Source: Rachycentron canadum (lineage: Eukaryota; Chordata; Actinopteri; Carangiformes; Rachycentridae). Taken from it: a stretch of DNA of 64,000 nucleotides. The notes beneath the pieces were generated by a model. It ran no database searches. It saw only the letters and a program-made list of their open reading frames with translations, and had not been told where the DNA came from. Positions 11,960 through 26,000 of the stretch are shown piece after piece. The stretch lies in NCBI GenBank assembly GCA_038496675.1, contig CM076667.1:17401035-17465034 (forward strand), given 5' to 3'. The position numbers and the translations under genes were made by a program. Positions within the stretch are counted from its first letter, which is position 1, and the number at the start of each line of letters is the position of its first letter.

Positions 11960-13319
11960 CCGGAGATAAGGCCGTCAATCAGCACAGAGGTAGTATGTAT
12001 GTATTTTGACAAACATGAGACATATTATTATATATATTATATTTATTCTTTATATGATTAGAAGTTACCATAAAATCAGTTATGCAAGTTTTGGGTCAAC
12101 GAAAACTTGCCTTGCTGTGACGGATGTATGGAAATATTTCACTGCTAATATTTATCAACACTCCTCCTAAAGACAATTGTGTCACGATGACAGCAAATCC
12201 AGTGAACCTATTGGCTTTCTTTAAACTCAAACTCGCAGTATTGTAATTCGTGTTCTTGCTAGCTTATGCATCTCATACATAGTCATAAATGTTATGCATT
12301 TCCTTCTGTTATTCTTCCGTGTCAGCTGTCAAAGTTCAAAGCCTTTGAAAATATTTCCCAGAGTCTCTTTGAAGAAATTTAAATTTTACATGCCCTGTTG
12401 ATTTAAATGCAATCAGACAGAATATGGCTGCGTTTGCACAACAAAGGCAGAACTGTTATGTGCCAAGTAAATACAGTGTACGTCCATAAAGCGGGAGAAG
12501 CAAGTTTAAATTATTTCACTTGAATTATTCATTATTAAGTAACACCTTGCACATCTCTCATGGCCAGTGGTGAAACCTAAAGCTTTTTTTTTTTTACGTT
12601 TGTATGTATGTTGTTGTTGTCTTCAGTTCTGAGTTGAAAGGCTGTGCGCTGACAGCTCAAGCATGATAGTTATTCCTCAGAATTGGTGCCGCAACATTTA
12701 GTCTCCTCACCATCACGGGCCCCTCATTTGTCAAAAGTTATTATCATTTCGCTTCAGTGTGTACTGTGGGTCATGGCATTGTGAATATTTTGGCTTAATT
12801 TATTGCGAAGTGATATCAAAACTGGTGTAGATAACATTTCAGTGTTGTGACATGCAGAACAAACATGTGCACAGTGCAGGGCCTCAAGGCTGCTTGCATG
12901 CTCTTCATTAAAATGTCTGCGATCAAAGTGTGTTGCAGCTACACATTACCGACGGCTACAGATTGAGTGTGAGCCGTGTGCTATAAGATGCCCCCAGCAA
13001 ATGCGTCCAAACTCATAATAAAGTGAAAAAAAGAAAGACATAAGCGCCCGCACATGCACATGTATACATATCAAAGACCTGCGCACAAACTTCAGACAAG
13101 CAGACACACACAACCTGTAATCCCTGTCTCTTAGCCTGCTGTTGTTTTCCTACTTCTTTTTGTTTTTCGTAGGGGGGTCTAAACGCTCAAGCCTATCTCC
13201 ACAGCAGATGGGGGGACACAGCTGGTGTTCCCCTGTGCCACACGAGTAGTGCCAGTGGAGATGGATGTTGTAGCCTAATGTATGCAGGCACACAAAAGGA
13301 ATCACACTTGCACTGGAAG

Positions 13320-13340
13320 AAAAAAAAAAAAAAAAAAAAA
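13320..13340 (+). repeat. Poly-A tract (21 A)
   Basis: Pure A tract. It creates runs of Phe in the minus-strand frame 13150-13551, which I reject as a gene. Confidence 0.95.
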
Positions 13341-14799
13341 GGACGGAATGAATTTTCAGACTCATCCCTGGTGCCTTTTGGCTGTGTGTGTGGAGGTTTG
13401 CAAGAGCCCAAGAGCTGTAGATTAGATTTCTCCTTTGTTCTGAATCTTGCTCAGTGACCAAAAGGTGCTCACGGACCCACAAGAACACGTGTCCTTTCTG
13501 TTTCTGCAGCTGTCCCTTTGTGGGAAATGAAAATTTTTTTCCCCCCCACACTTAAACTATATTTATAGCAGAGTTTTGCGATATTGTTTGACAAAGTACC
13601 TAAAGTGAATCATTTTCCTATTGCCAACACGATATCTGAATGTTTCACATTCATTCAACTCTAACTTTTTAATTCTAATTGAACTGACTGGAGGAGATGG
13701 GTTCTTGATAAGGTTGATAAGCTTCGTCACACTTCAGCTTTTCTCATTATTACTATTATTATTTTGGATGAATTGAAAATATGTTAGAGGGTTGAATATT
13801 TTGAGTTCACTTTGGATTGATATCCATCTATAGTTATGCTTGATTTGACAATTTTACTGAATTAAACCCACAGGGGTGATATTGTGGACCCCAAACCCTC
13901 TATCTGGTTGAAAATATTGCTAGTTTTACTGTAAAGGCAGCCCTGCTGTGAAGGGGCCTGGGGAAGGGGGGAGGGAGGTAAATGAAAGCGATGACCCCAG
14001 GCCAAGGCCCAGTGGGAGGCCATTCAAAGGTTATGCAAAGGTGTATGTCGGGATCAAGTGCAACAATTGACTCGTATCGCTAACAATATATTTACTTGAG
14101 TACACACTTCAACATACACCCTTCACTCCCGCTATTACTGTGTTCCTGTGAAAATGCTGTGGTTGAGACCCTTGGCCACTCTGACGTGCTGCAAACTGAC
14201 TAGCCAACCAACAAAGAGGTGCTTAAAAATGAAGAGAGAAGAAATGAAAGCAGAAGAGAAAGGTGAATGTAAAGCTGAATGTGGCAAAGGTGAGGAGCCA
14301 AGTAAATAAATATTTGGACAGCTTCGCCTTTAATTAATGTTAACAAGGTCACTTAAGTAGATTTAAACTAGCAGCACTGCTCTTATAAAGCTTTTATATT
14401 GCAACAAGCTGGTATTAGGAATGGATGCAATTAGAAAAGTCTTAGGCCTAAAGTCAGCAAGAAAATGATCAGGCTCTTCCTGTGATATCACCCTCTATGG
14501 CTGGAAATGGTTGTTAGAGACTCCATCTGTGTCACTCCAAGGCTAATGACCAAGAGCTTATTTGAAATTGACAGTGTTGGCTTTAACACTAAGGGTGGGT
14601 GAGTGGCGGTATTAGAGTGGATCTGGATGAGGGGCCCAATTTAGAAAATTTGTACCAATGTCTGTTATTCATAATGGCTGGCCTGAGTAGAGGCCACACT
14701 GGGCATGCATCTGACTATACACACTCTTGTTCCATGACTGGAGAAAGGTTCCTTTTAATAGAAAGCACATTTTTACATCAATTATATGTAACATGTATT

Positions 14800-14922
14800 A
14801 AAAAAAAAAAAAAAACACGTCACTACCTGCACTGTCGGAGCAAAATTATTGGTGTTCAAAGAAGCAAAATCACAATCACAACAAAGAGAAACGCAGTGAA
14901 AAAAAAAAAAAAAAAAAAAAAA
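14800..14922 (+). repeat. Two poly-A tracts (16 A and 24 A) 84 bp apart
   Basis: 16 A at 14800-14815 and 24 A at 14899-14922. The spacing could mark a short retroposed insert, but I see no tRNA-like promoter boxes or target-site duplication. Confidence 0.8.
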
Positions 14923-17900
14923 TCACATAGTGCACTTGAACACATTGACAATCCTCAAAAGCAGGCGATGGATATGGTGAGGGAAGTTGGAAAGTAAGTT
15001 GATGTAATGGCTGATGACAACATTTCATCATCATCATCATTGTCACAATATAGCTTAAGCACAATTTATGATTACAATAATGTATTTAATTCAACAAATT
15101 GGACCTCTAAAGACATCTGTTTGAGTCTCTCCCATCCACCACTGCCAGAATGGTGGCAGTATACATTCCTAATGAGAAGAACACCAGAATGTGCCAGCCT
15201 TGGCTGATTAAATGCCTGTGCTAAATGTCCAGGTGAACTCACATCCGTTGCTTGTATGTGTGACCAGCTGGTGCCCTGTGATGCTGCCACTTTCCCTGGC
15301 CTCTCTCCCAGCCTCCTCTTAGAGCAGGAAGCGGCTGGTGCAAGTTTTTTTTTTTTTTTTTTTTTTGCACCTACGGCTTCTCCTCATCACAGCTGATGAG
15401 GCAAAACATCTTTCCCTCTTTGATCAAGTCAGAGCCCAGCTGCCTCCCATCCACTGAAAGTGCCCAATTGATGTTAATCAGTTAATCGACACTGCAAGCA
15501 GATAGGGCTGACTGACAGAGATTCAGTGTGACAGTATGTAAATGCAGGGGAACAACAGATTAAACGCGAGATGACATAAGGTATTAGTGGTAAATAAGAA
15601 GCATCATCAGGTCCGTGATGTTGTGGTAATGCCACCAGAGGCTAAAATGCATTGATTTCCATGGACATAAAGTTTGCAGCCTCAATGATGACATGGCTCA
15701 GACTTTGTCCTTTGGGTGCATAAAATATTCAGGATGTGTTGCTAGAGAGCTCTAGTATGACACCCAGAGACACCTGTAAATCCCTGTAAACATGGTTAAC
15801 ATGGTTCCTTTAAGCTTGAATGGAACAACAATTTGTCAAAATCAACATCATGCCTTCAATAACGGAAGTCAGATTACGCCATTTGTAAGTGTGGCGATTG
15901 TCACTTTGCCTATGTTAGCATTAACGCTGTTTCTGCATCCAGTGGTGGAAAGCGGCCTCAACGTTAACTCAAACTGTCGATCAAGTCTTTTATTCTACCG
16001 AAGTTAGCATGCTAACAAGCTAGCCATGGCTAGGCATGTCAAGCAACAGTGAGTGTCACCCGCTCCCGGAAGGAGAGCAGGTTCAGAGAGAAAGAAACTT
16101 CCAAATAGCATTTTTAAAGGAAGACCCCCTTTGGGAGTTCACACCCATGTGGACTTAAAACTTGTGGGCAACAAACATGCAAAAAGGGAGTCAAGCCAAA
16201 AGTCAAAAGGCATTGAACACGAAGCAGCAGTGATTGATACAAAATGTCTGTAGGTGTGTGAGTGTGATGCTGATCAGAGTCCAATCCTAAGGCATCTCAA
16301 GCTTATCTGTGTCTTATCTACAAAGATAAAAAACTTTCAGGCATGTTTTATTTCTCTTCATGAATTTAAGCTGCAGAACTGTCCTGAAAACTCTGTGCGG
16401 AACAGTCAAATCCTCCACAATGATTTGTTGGATGTCCGCAGGTGTTTGGTAAAAGGGATGGAAAAGATTAAATTGATCATTAGGATTGTTTGCACACAGT
16501 GAGCACAGCGGGGTCATTCGCTGTCACTTGTTTCTTTTTTTCTACAGTAGGATTTCTGGAGGCTTGAAAGTTGTTTGAGTTAGATAATCCATCATAATCA
16601 CCATGAAAAGTCTTTATTTGATTTTGTCACTGTTTCCTTTTTATTGTCTTTTAATTGTGCCCTTGAGTTGATTGTTTTTTCCTACAGTGAACACATTTTG
16701 TTCCACTCTGCTTACTGTCAATCATTTGACGCCCACGGGGCAGTACAAAAAGAAAAAAAAAAAATCTAGCAGGAAATAATTCCTTCAAAATTAAAAACTT
16801 TGCTGCAACCCTGTCTCTTTGTTCGAGACATCTTTGGCAGCAGTTGATGTCAAGCTGAAGTTTGAGAAAAAAATGACAAAATATTGAAAAAGAAAGAAAA
16901 TCTAATTACTGCAAAATGGAGGAGCAAAAATCAAATGACAATCAGTTAACAGACTATAAACTTTATCTAACTTAAATATGACTTCATTTCCTTTGGTCTC
17001 GTACGGGCATAATATCTTGAACTCAACTGAAACTGTTCTTGAAACTTTGATACGCTGATGCCTCTTTGGTGCTCTTTGGAGTTTTTCATCTCTAGTGCCA
17101 CAGGACACAAAATAGGTTGCAGGGTGTTTATACCAAAAGAGAGTGCAGGATTTAATCAGTCCTAAATATACTTTCTGCTGTACAACATGTAAACTAATAC
17201 CAGTTTATAAATGCATTCCCATTATTATAGTAATATCCCCCCCCCCCATGCTGACTTTGAAGTTGACTCTGTGAAAGCCACTCTAATCTCTACTGATTTC
17301 ACCAAAGCATGTTTTACTGTGAGAAATGGCTATGAAAAAGGGGATCGGGAATCCTTTGAAGCCCTTCTGACGTTTGGATTCAGACCTAAATAAAAATGGT
17401 GATTTTTTTTCCCCTTTCTTTTCAAAATCTTTAGCCCTCTCTCTCTCTCATCTCTACAAAAACTTCAAATGGTGGTCTGATATCTAACAGCGATTCAGAT
17501 CAATGTGTCCAGAAAAGAAAAGTCCAGAACATAATGGGAATTTTGAGCAACCACTTCATTCACCTTAACTTATTCCCAAGCCAGAGAAGAGATGTTTGTG
17601 TATTAAGGTGTTAACATCTTTTTAATTCAGATGAATGTGCAAACATTTCAGCGATGATATAAACAGGGTTTTCCTTTTATCGGAGTAGGAAAAAACAAAA
17701 GGTGAACAGTAGCTGCCCGGCAGCAAAACATTCATTCTTGGCTAAATGTTACTACCAGGGTGAATCATTGTCCTACACTTATCACCTCCTGGTTTTTTCT
17801 TTAAAAAAGCTGTTGGGGACATGAGAGAAAAGAGTTTGGGATAAGACTTTAGGCATAAAAACACTATATTTCCCAGACACACAATGTCCTCTCTTTTGTG

Positions 17901-20900
17901 TTCCCTGCCTTTTTTATTGTGAAAATTGACACAACGGATCTATGAAAATTGGACCTGAGATTGGATCAGCATGTTTTGTTTTATTTGTTTGGTGTTTTTT
18001 TTCCCTGCCAGGAGTCTGTCACTCTAGTCTAGAGATTAAAATATCCTCAAGAGAACAGATCTCGCAAAGAATTACAGGTTGGCCTTCGCTTATTGTCTTA
18101 AGTGGTGCTTTAAATTCAAGCCTGTTGGGGGGAAAATGTGCTTTTAAAAAAAAATGCACTGGTCTTCAACTGCCTCAGCAGAAGGAGCAGAGCTGCAGTT
18201 GGTCTGGGCAGCTCCCAGGTGTGGATGATGAAGTGATTGACACACAAAGGTGTTTTCATTTACCTAATAATAACTATTCTCAGGTCTGTGTGGGGGCGAT
18301 TGATTGACACCTTCCTCCTCATGCTCCTTATTTTAATTTGTGCAAGTTGATCTTATATAATAGAACTTTAAAGTATTTAAAGACAGGTGTTTTTTTTTTT
18401 TTTTTTTTTTTTAACCACTGCATATACTAGGTGAAGACCTCTGAATGTATTAGTAATGCGTGTTGCACACCTTCCAGACCCCAGGAGTCCAGGACATACA
18501 AACATAATATGACAGTAACAAGTGGAAGAAGGGCAAGATACATTATTATCTACACAAACAATTAACCTTTGGGCAACATAAAGCTAATGAATTATGAAAG
18601 TAAACCTTTTTACCTAATTTACTTTACAGTAAATAAACAAAACTTGAAGTATGTTGCATCATGATAGTAGCAGAAATAAAATTTAACATGGAGATAATAA
18701 AAGCCCTTGAATCAAAATGCTAAACAAATACGAACAGGCGCTAAAAGTTGCACAACTTAAATAAACTGCAGCGGCGAATCTCTCCAAACTCTGGAGGCTT
18801 TAGAAATATGACTAAGAGGCTAACAGGCACTGTAAACTGTGACTCTGCTCCATGAACAGATGTCTGCAGCGTACGGGTTATAGTTTAGCATGTAGTGTCA
18901 AGGACCACTGGGAATGTACAAGAGCTGGTATCAGCATCAGCCAGGTGATGGTTTATAGTAGGTCTCAACAGCGCAAACAGCTACAGTGAGTCCAGAGGGG
19001 AAAACTTGTCACACAGTGCTGAAGTGAGTCATTTAGTTTGGTAATAAAAGCAGAGCTGACATGAGGAGGTGAAAGCTTTTGTCACTGTTAGGCTTCTAAT
19101 GCAGGCATATGACTATGTCCTAGAAACAGTACCACTACGAATATGATTTGTATCAAACTTAAAAAAATAAAAAAGATTAGTTTGTTCATGTTTGTCCAGC
19201 ACTAATTGCACCACCACTGGAAGTTACATTCAAATAAAATTCAGTGTTAACACTAATACAATATCTGGTTTCACTTGGTAACAGTCTGCCACAAGTAGCA
19301 AGCAAATTTAGTCTATATCGGATATGAGCACAAGGTTAGCACTTGCACTAATCACCTTAGAATAATGCATTAACTCTCCAAATTCAGAAAAAAAAAGATT
19401 TTTTCTGTTCTCTCCACCATAATCAACAAAAGGTTTGTGATGCCATGGGTCCAACAAGGGTAATAAATAAATACAGAGCAGAGCAGACTGTAAGAGAGTG
19501 AATTACAGGGGTGTGTTCTGGATTTCATCATTCGTACCTGAGTTTAAATTAATGGGCGACAGGGTAAATATTTGAGACTGGTACTAATGAGATTGCTTTG
19601 GATGTTACAATTACCTCTGATATTAAGGCAGTTAATTCCAATATCCACAGACAATAAAAACATATTTGTCAAGAGTTAAATACAAAAATGTCAGTACGGA
19701 TATAAAAGCTCAATTAAAAGATTTTTAAGGTCAGCTTAACCCCACAAAGTGCACAAAAGTCATAGTCAATAAATGACATTTTCAAGGGAGTTCTTTATTA
19801 TATTTCATTGTGGTTTTTGTGTCCATGACAACCTTAGCTTTTTTACCTTATTTAACTCCCTGCATGACTCCACCCATCTTAACCTGAGCACATGTTACTC
19901 AACTCACAACACCTGTGTCTGAAGACCAGAGGCTTTAAAAAGGGAGAAGAAACCAGAGGGAGACAGTGGTCTGACTGTGTGTAGAGCTACATGTGGGATG
20001 CAGTTAGGGAAAAAGCTTGTGTTAGTGCGTGTTTGGACAGTTTATCTGAAGTCTGAAGCCTTCACTGCTGAGACTTTTTATATTTATCTGCTGCCAGGCA
20101 CGTTGCATTGTCCAAGCCTACACAACTTAATTAAAATTTTTAATGGAGGTCCCGGAAGACATCAAATATAGTGCGTGTCTGTGGAATATTCTCATTATAA
20201 TCTGTTTAAAAGCCCAAACAGAATTTATAAATTGTTCCATATAAACACCTCCAATCAGAATGAGCTGATTGAAGTTTCAAAGCCTTTTCATCGTGGGCAT
20301 GTAAATGATTTTATCCTGATTACTTTGTGGTTGTTCTTTCTGTACTTGTGCTTTTTTTTTTTTTTTTTTTGACGCAAATGTGTGGGGACGTACGTTTCTC
20401 CGCACATGACGTGTGTATCACTTTTCCATTGATTAAATGTGTCAGTGCATGTAAATATCAAACCATATTAAATCACTTGCCATGAAAACGGTTGACCCCA
20501 AACTCTTCAATAAGAATGATTTCAGTCAGAATGGGGGAAAAAAATGGTGTCTAACTACATCTTACAGCTTTGATCTGAGGGTGCAGTATTAAGTGAAAAA
20601 TGAAGTGATGGAAGAAGCAGGCAATATATATCATGTTAAACAGTGTAAAAAGCTTTTATGGACTCGGAAGAAATTTAAAACCTTTTTACACTTGGGTTTA
20701 AGACAGTTGGTTTATCTGGTCAACAACTAACCACATCAGGTCCTCTGACATGTGATCACAAGACATTAGTCGTCCTGGCAATGTTTAGTGTATAAGAACA
20801 AATGAGGGGAACCAGTCATATTGATATTCAGACACATTCTAAAGCCAGTGCCCTTAAGTCAAATCATGCCAAAGCTGTAGTTACAGATACAGATGGAAGA

Positions 20901-23811
20901 TTTGTTTTCACGGCCCCTGCAGGGGAAACTACAATCGTATCAACGTCCAAGATGCACTTTACTTGTACGACCATGTTAGCTTTATTTACAGGCATCAGTG
21001 TGCTTGCAATTGGAGAGCTTCTTTTTCCACCGTGGTTCAGATCAAAGAACAGTAGATGTGATCACCCTTGTAAAGTATTTTTATTGATTTGGAAATATCA
21101 GTTTTGCCAAAATGTTTTGCTTGAGGACGAATGGTGTCTCAACTGTACTCATAAATCTGAGTGTGTGGTCTCATGTGGCAAGACAGTGCCACATTAAATT
21201 AATTAATCAAGGGAATGTTTTTCTTTAAGCTTAATTGCCCGTCCCTGTGTGTCTGTATAGTAGGTTTTGGGGGGAAAAAAATCATTACATTTATGAGATT
21301 ACTCCTTGCTAATTTCATTGGGAGGGCTGGGCTTTAACACACAAATAAGCTTAGCTCAGCAGACTGACAAGAAGCAGCTTACAGATGCTGGAGAGGAAAA
21401 TAGAGAGGGGGGAAAAAAGAGCACCAGTGATTTATAGTTGTGGTCTCAACAAGGCCAGGCTTGAGGTAAAGTTGTTTACTACACTCAATCCTTCCCAAAT
21501 CTAATTCTGTCACTCATAGAGTTCATTCATGACAGGGAAGCATTGTGAAAAATCTGCATTTTGACCAGTAATTTAATCTTGTATTGAGTCGCTAAAATCT
21601 TAGGAGGGGAATGTCTTTGATAAAGTGGAAGTGGTCTCTCACTCTGACACGCAGCAGCATCCCGCACACCGAGGCACGTTGTTATGACAGGCTCCATTTT
21701 TCATAATTCTGCCGTTCTGATTACAGTGGCGTCATGATTGATGAAGCCCACTGGGTGACTTTAACGCATCACGCAGGCTCTCGCGGTGGTAATGTATGGC
21801 AGATTGACACTAGGAAGTGAGGAAAAGCTAAGCAACACCCTCTTTTAAAACTCACTGACAATTAGTTTATTTTTTTAATTAATTTATTTGAATACATTTC
21901 TAACAAGTATAATCTTTTCTTTTCAGACATAGTCAATCAAGGGTGAGATGGTGCAACAAATGGACGATTACACAAACATTTGATCCTTTTCCTCAGCTTC
22001 ACTTCTGCAGCTGACACAAACACGACCTTGTTATACTGTACCTTTTTTCAACATGTGCAGTTTGATTCTCAGAGGAGGAACTGTTTTTCCAAGCATTTCA
22101 ATAGCATTGTCTCTCTTGTCTAGTGGTCTCAAGAGTATATTGTTTTACTTATTTATTTGTCTCAGGGTAACTTGAAAAGAAATGTGGGCGTTCAGAATTG
22201 CCATAGTAGGGAAGTCTGCTCTGACCAGTTGGTGCGTGTCTGGATGAGAGAGTACCTGAAAGCTTGGTTTTCAATAATTTCCACGTTATCTAGCAGTGCA
22301 GAAAGTGTTTGACAGGTACAGAGGCGGAAGAAAAGAGATGCAGGAATAAATTACTGTTTTATCTGCAGAGACTAAAGGTGGGCTATCATTTATTCAATGT
22401 AGATGGAGTTGCAAACATAATGTTTCTATCAAATTTACGGCTGATTATATTGCTTGTATTGCAGCTTAGATAGCTTTGCTGTAGCCTTGCCTTGCATTTG
22501 GTCTAAAAGTCAGTGTCGTTGAACTTTGAAAGATTTTGACTTGGGGTTCAGTTATTAGTATTAGGTTTGGATTCAGTACTACACCTGAGCAACAATGTTA
22601 AATTACAGGTCTGTACTGATACAAGCTTCTTTGATTTTAAAAAGTTTAAGCAGTTTGGGAAATATGTCAGGTACAGTTCTAACCAGGAGTGACTTAGCTC
22701 AGCTAGCCAATACAAAACACTGTATATTCCATGTGTGAACATCAATGTAAAATAAGCTGTAGTTTCATTTTTATTTATTTTTTTGAGCCGCAACTATTTG
22801 TGACAGTGGCTGGATGTGGTTTGCTAGGCTAAGCTAATAGCATTTTCTAAAATGCTGAACTGCTCCCTCAAATATGAATGGAAAAACTGATTCATATTAC
22901 CTCTCAATATCTATATCTCCTTGGTCTCATGCTCAATTTGTACTTTATCAGCTATGTTTCTGTTTTCTTTTGTAACCACTCTTCCCGACCCTCTTGGATA
23001 TTAATAATTCCAGGGTCACAGCGGCATCATTTGTACAGTGACAGGCCACTTTGAGCGTGACCTTTTTTGTAGCCTGGTTGTTTTTCAATGCTGCAAATCT
23101 AATCTTCTCGCTTTTTAATAGTCAATGCCAGCTACTCTGCCAAATGATCACTCATAAAATATTAATGGCAGCATGAGTGAAATTTTTTTTTTTTTTTTTT
23201 AAAATGATGCAAGATTATTTAAAAGAGCCACACAATATGAATACTGCACACTTACAGAAGAGAACTGCATCAGTTCAACCTTCTCTCTACAGGCAGGCAG
23301 GATGGTCTTATGCAGTGTCAACAGTGTTCAGTCACCCTGCCTGCGCTTATCAACTTACCCTTTTCTCATTTCAAACCTTTTTTAAAAATAATTATCTTTA
23401 TTCTTGGGGCCTCTCACAGGTTTTTTACTTATATTTTTTTTATTTCCCACCATAACCTGTTATCGCATGTTGACTGGCACACAGGATTTATGTCATTTAT
23501 CGCCCTCCTAACATGCAACCCAATATGGTTTATTTCTCAATCTCTACACCCTCATGATCCGGAGCTGCCACCGTTATCGAGTCCCCTGGCCGCTCTAAAG
23601 ATACCGCAGGACGTTCACTGGGGCTATGGTTCAAAGGCTAAGAAGCCAAGGGAGTCGTCTTGTGGGCTCCTCTCGACCTGCTTCTCTGGGTTCAAAGACC
23701 ACCACCTGGCCTTCTTAATTCAGTGTTGGTTTTGTTACCCCATATACCGCTCATTTTTCTTTTATCCAACACATGCATAGATACTATAAATGAGCAGCTG
23801 CACTTACGTTG
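14923..23811. other. Unassigned non-coding DNA
   Basis: No supported gene. A TCA trinucleotide run lies at about 15026-15040. Long T tracts: 15345-15366 (22), 18390-18412 (23), 20352-20370 (19) and 23183-23200 (18). Two perfect palindromes lie at 16003-16033. Open frames at 17942-18307, 20802-21197 and 23310-23780 have no family match and no splice or codon support. 21280-21850 is fairly free of simple sequence but otherwise featureless to me. Confidence 0.45.
16003..16033. repeat. Two adjacent perfect 14-bp palindromes
   Basis: GTTAGCATGCTAAC at 16003-16016 and CTAGCCATGGCTAG at 16020-16033 are each their own reverse complement and are separated by three bases. GCTAAC-type palindromes are common inside fish interspersed repeats, so this is probably a repeat fragment. 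Confidence 0.8.
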
Positions 23812-23936
23812 GCAAGGCAATTTTATTTGTATAGCCCATTTTTACAGTTTGTCTCAAAGGGCTTTACATAGCATCATAACATCCTCTGCCCTTAGACCCT
23901 CACATCAACTGAGGAAAAACTCAACAAAAAACCCAG
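23812..23936 (+). repeat. Teleost dispersed repeat end (TTTATTTGTATAGC type)
   Basis: It begins with GGCAAGGCAATTTTATTTGT followed by ATAGCCCATTTT, then CTCAAAGGGCTTTACATAGC, then a block with CATCCTCTGCCCTTAGACCC and GAGGAAAAACTC before a short A-rich end. This order matches a very common teleost repeat that I know from many fish contigs. Its class, possibly the 3' end of a non-LTR element, is uncertain. Confidence 0.75.
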
Positions 23937-25756
23937 ACGTGCAATAGATGTTGTATACAAACGTTGAACATTATATTCTGCTCACTAATCAGTCATTATC
24001 ATTGTTTGTTTGATTAAAAATATCTACTTTAAAGTAGAATTTAATTATTCAGACATGGTTTCTGCTTTCCATCATGTGTCAAGTGTTTGCAGTTGCTGAA
24101 GCTTAAAAGCATAAATGTTTTAATCATGTTTTTCTTGCCATAATGTAGGAAAACAAATTTCCAGTCAGTGTTTCAGATGATTCAGCAGAAACGTTTCACA
24201 AGTCTGTGGAACATTTCATTAACTTTTCCTCATTATGTTGATTTTTAAAATGAAATGTAATCCAGACAGCTTTATGTTTCCCTCCAAACTTATTTACTGT
24301 TGCAAATTAAATATAATTTTTCTGAATTGGATTTTGGGGGGGCGGGGGGGTTTGCAGCTCTTGGTGAATTCATTCTGTTAATGTAGTAATTTTAAGTACA
24401 AAAAAGTTTTCATTAACATCAACAACAATAACTTCCATTTGTTTGAGGTACAGCCAATCAGCATGGGAGATGGTGTATTTACAGTAGTCTTTAAAAACAC
24501 ACCAGTTCAGTTTTTACACTCATTTCAAATATTAACCATCTGGTCTAACTAAACCAAATATACAAAATTAATATGCAAAAGTTTGCATTAATAGAATTTT
24601 CATGACACAAACAGCAGATTAACATGATTACCTGTAAATTGCTATTGGCATTTTTTTTTTTTTTTTTTTTTTTTTCCCCCATCTCACTTGAGAATGAAAT
24701 GTCTCTTTTGCTTGATTACATTCACTATTGGTAGATATCAAACTGTGCAACAGCAAAGAATTGTCTTTTCAGCACCACATCCTGTGGACAGAGTACAGTT
24801 TGACATATAGCTTCCTTTCACGCCTGACAAAAATCTGTCCAGGAAGCATACCATTACTATTGTCAAATTGGGACTGCAGTTTATAGCTCAATAATGCACT
24901 CATCACTCATACTGTCACTGACCATCACGTGTTTCACATTAGCTCTACGTCTGACACTGATTTATTCCACCACCCTTGCAGCTGCGGAAGAGGGGGAAGA
25001 AAGAAGGGGGGGGGGGGAAAAAAAACCAAAACATCCAGTCAGCATCTGTTGTGCCAAACAGTCTTTTGCCAATATTGTACTTTTGTTACTTTTGTTTTAC
25101 TTGTGTACTTAACAGCCCACAAACTTCATCTCCTTGTATTTCCTCATAAATTTCTTTTCTTATGGTCTTCCAGTCTAGTGGGCTTGCTCCCGCTTTGACC
25201 CATCCCAAAATGCCATTTGGCAGAGAGGGAGCAGCCTTGTATCCTTACATAAACTGTATAGCACAGGCCTTAGTTGTTCTCATCTGTTGTGGAATGCCCA
25301 TAAATAATGTGTGACAAAAGGCTGCTCGGGACACTACTAGGCCTGCTCATTTGACCTTTCGCCAAAGAGAAACTCGACAAAAACAAACAACTCCCCTTGA
25401 CACAAGGACGCAATCTAATTTGGTGCAGAGAGGCTGAAACAAGGCTTTCCATTTCAGAGTCTTTCTGGGGAACTGATTCCAGCTCAGCACACCCACATCA
25501 GGACTGGCACACGGAGCCTGAAAAGAAATCAATAGCAAAGGGTTTAACAGGCTAACCATAATTGGGCTCATAGTCTAGACCCACTTTGGTCTTTGGAAGT
25601 TTTGTAAATACCAACAGAGAATAACAATCTGGGTGAAATAGCTTGTGTCTGTCTAGATGTGGCTCATTGATTTATTTTTTATTTTTTTCCCTGTTTTTAT
25701 TATTTATTTATCCACTGTTTTGTGCATGCTTCACAGAACATTGCAAGACAAAAGCA

Positions 25757-25758
<2 letters not shown>
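23937..25758. other. Unassigned non-coding DNA
   Basis: No gene seen. A 25-T tract lies at 24651-24675, a 12-G tract followed by 8 A at 25006-25025, and a G-rich segment at about 24334-24350. Confidence 0.5.

Positions 25759-25759
<1 letters not shown>

Positions 25760-25788
<29 letters not shown>
25760..25788. repeat. GA microsatellite
   Basis: About 14 uninterrupted GA units. It inflates the overlapping frames at 25643-25942 and 25657-25893 with Arg-Glu repeats, so those are not called as genes. Confidence 0.95.
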
Positions 25789-25795
<7 letters not shown>

Positions 25796-25861
25796 CTTTG
25801 TCAGATGAAAATATCATTCTGTGCACAGACCAGAATGTTATCAGATTATCCATACAGCCGG

Positions 25862-26000
25862 TACATTATCTTTTTACATTTAAACACATTTAGTGTGCGC
25901 TCTTATCCACTGGAACTGACAGCCTGTGCTACAGCTGAATGAGCAGATACCTGGATGTGTAACAAGTGCGGCAGTGACCCTGCGATCATTATATATGATA
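25862..26000 (-). mobile_element. Degenerate tRNA-derived SINE tail, minus orientation
   Basis: The sequence TTTACATTTAAACACATTTA followed by GTGTGCGCTCTTATCCACTGG is a diverged reverse complement of the widespread fish SINE tail (GGATAAGAGCGTCTGCTAAATG). The promoter head would lie to the right, around 25960-26000, but is too decayed to identify. Confidence 0.55.

Larger units (their letters stand above)
6996..13319. other. Unassigned non-coding DNA with several composed, non-repetitive stretches
   Basis: No supported gene. Tracts: 15 A at 7240-7254, 14 T at 8088-8101, 12 A plus 11 A at 9271-9294, a CA repeat at 11532-11546 and another at 11943-11959. Stretches 7620-7730, 8165-8430 and 9880-10285 are less repetitive and rich in ATTA and AACAAAG motifs, but I cannot test their conservation. 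A minus-strand frame at 10571-10834 is described under findings. Confidence 0.45.

Noticed and set aside
13150..13551. 133-codon minus-strand frame
   Set aside because: Contains a long Phe run from a poly-A tract; no family match.
20802..21197. 131-codon plus-strand frame with Cys-rich end
   Set aside because: No recognisable family, no clear splice sites, and length within what 64 kb in six frames gives by chance.
23310..23780. 156-codon plus-strand frame, the longest in the window
   Set aside because: Unrecognised, rich in Phe/Ile/His/Ser from T-rich DNA, overlaps another frame (23660-23947), and has no splice or initiation support.
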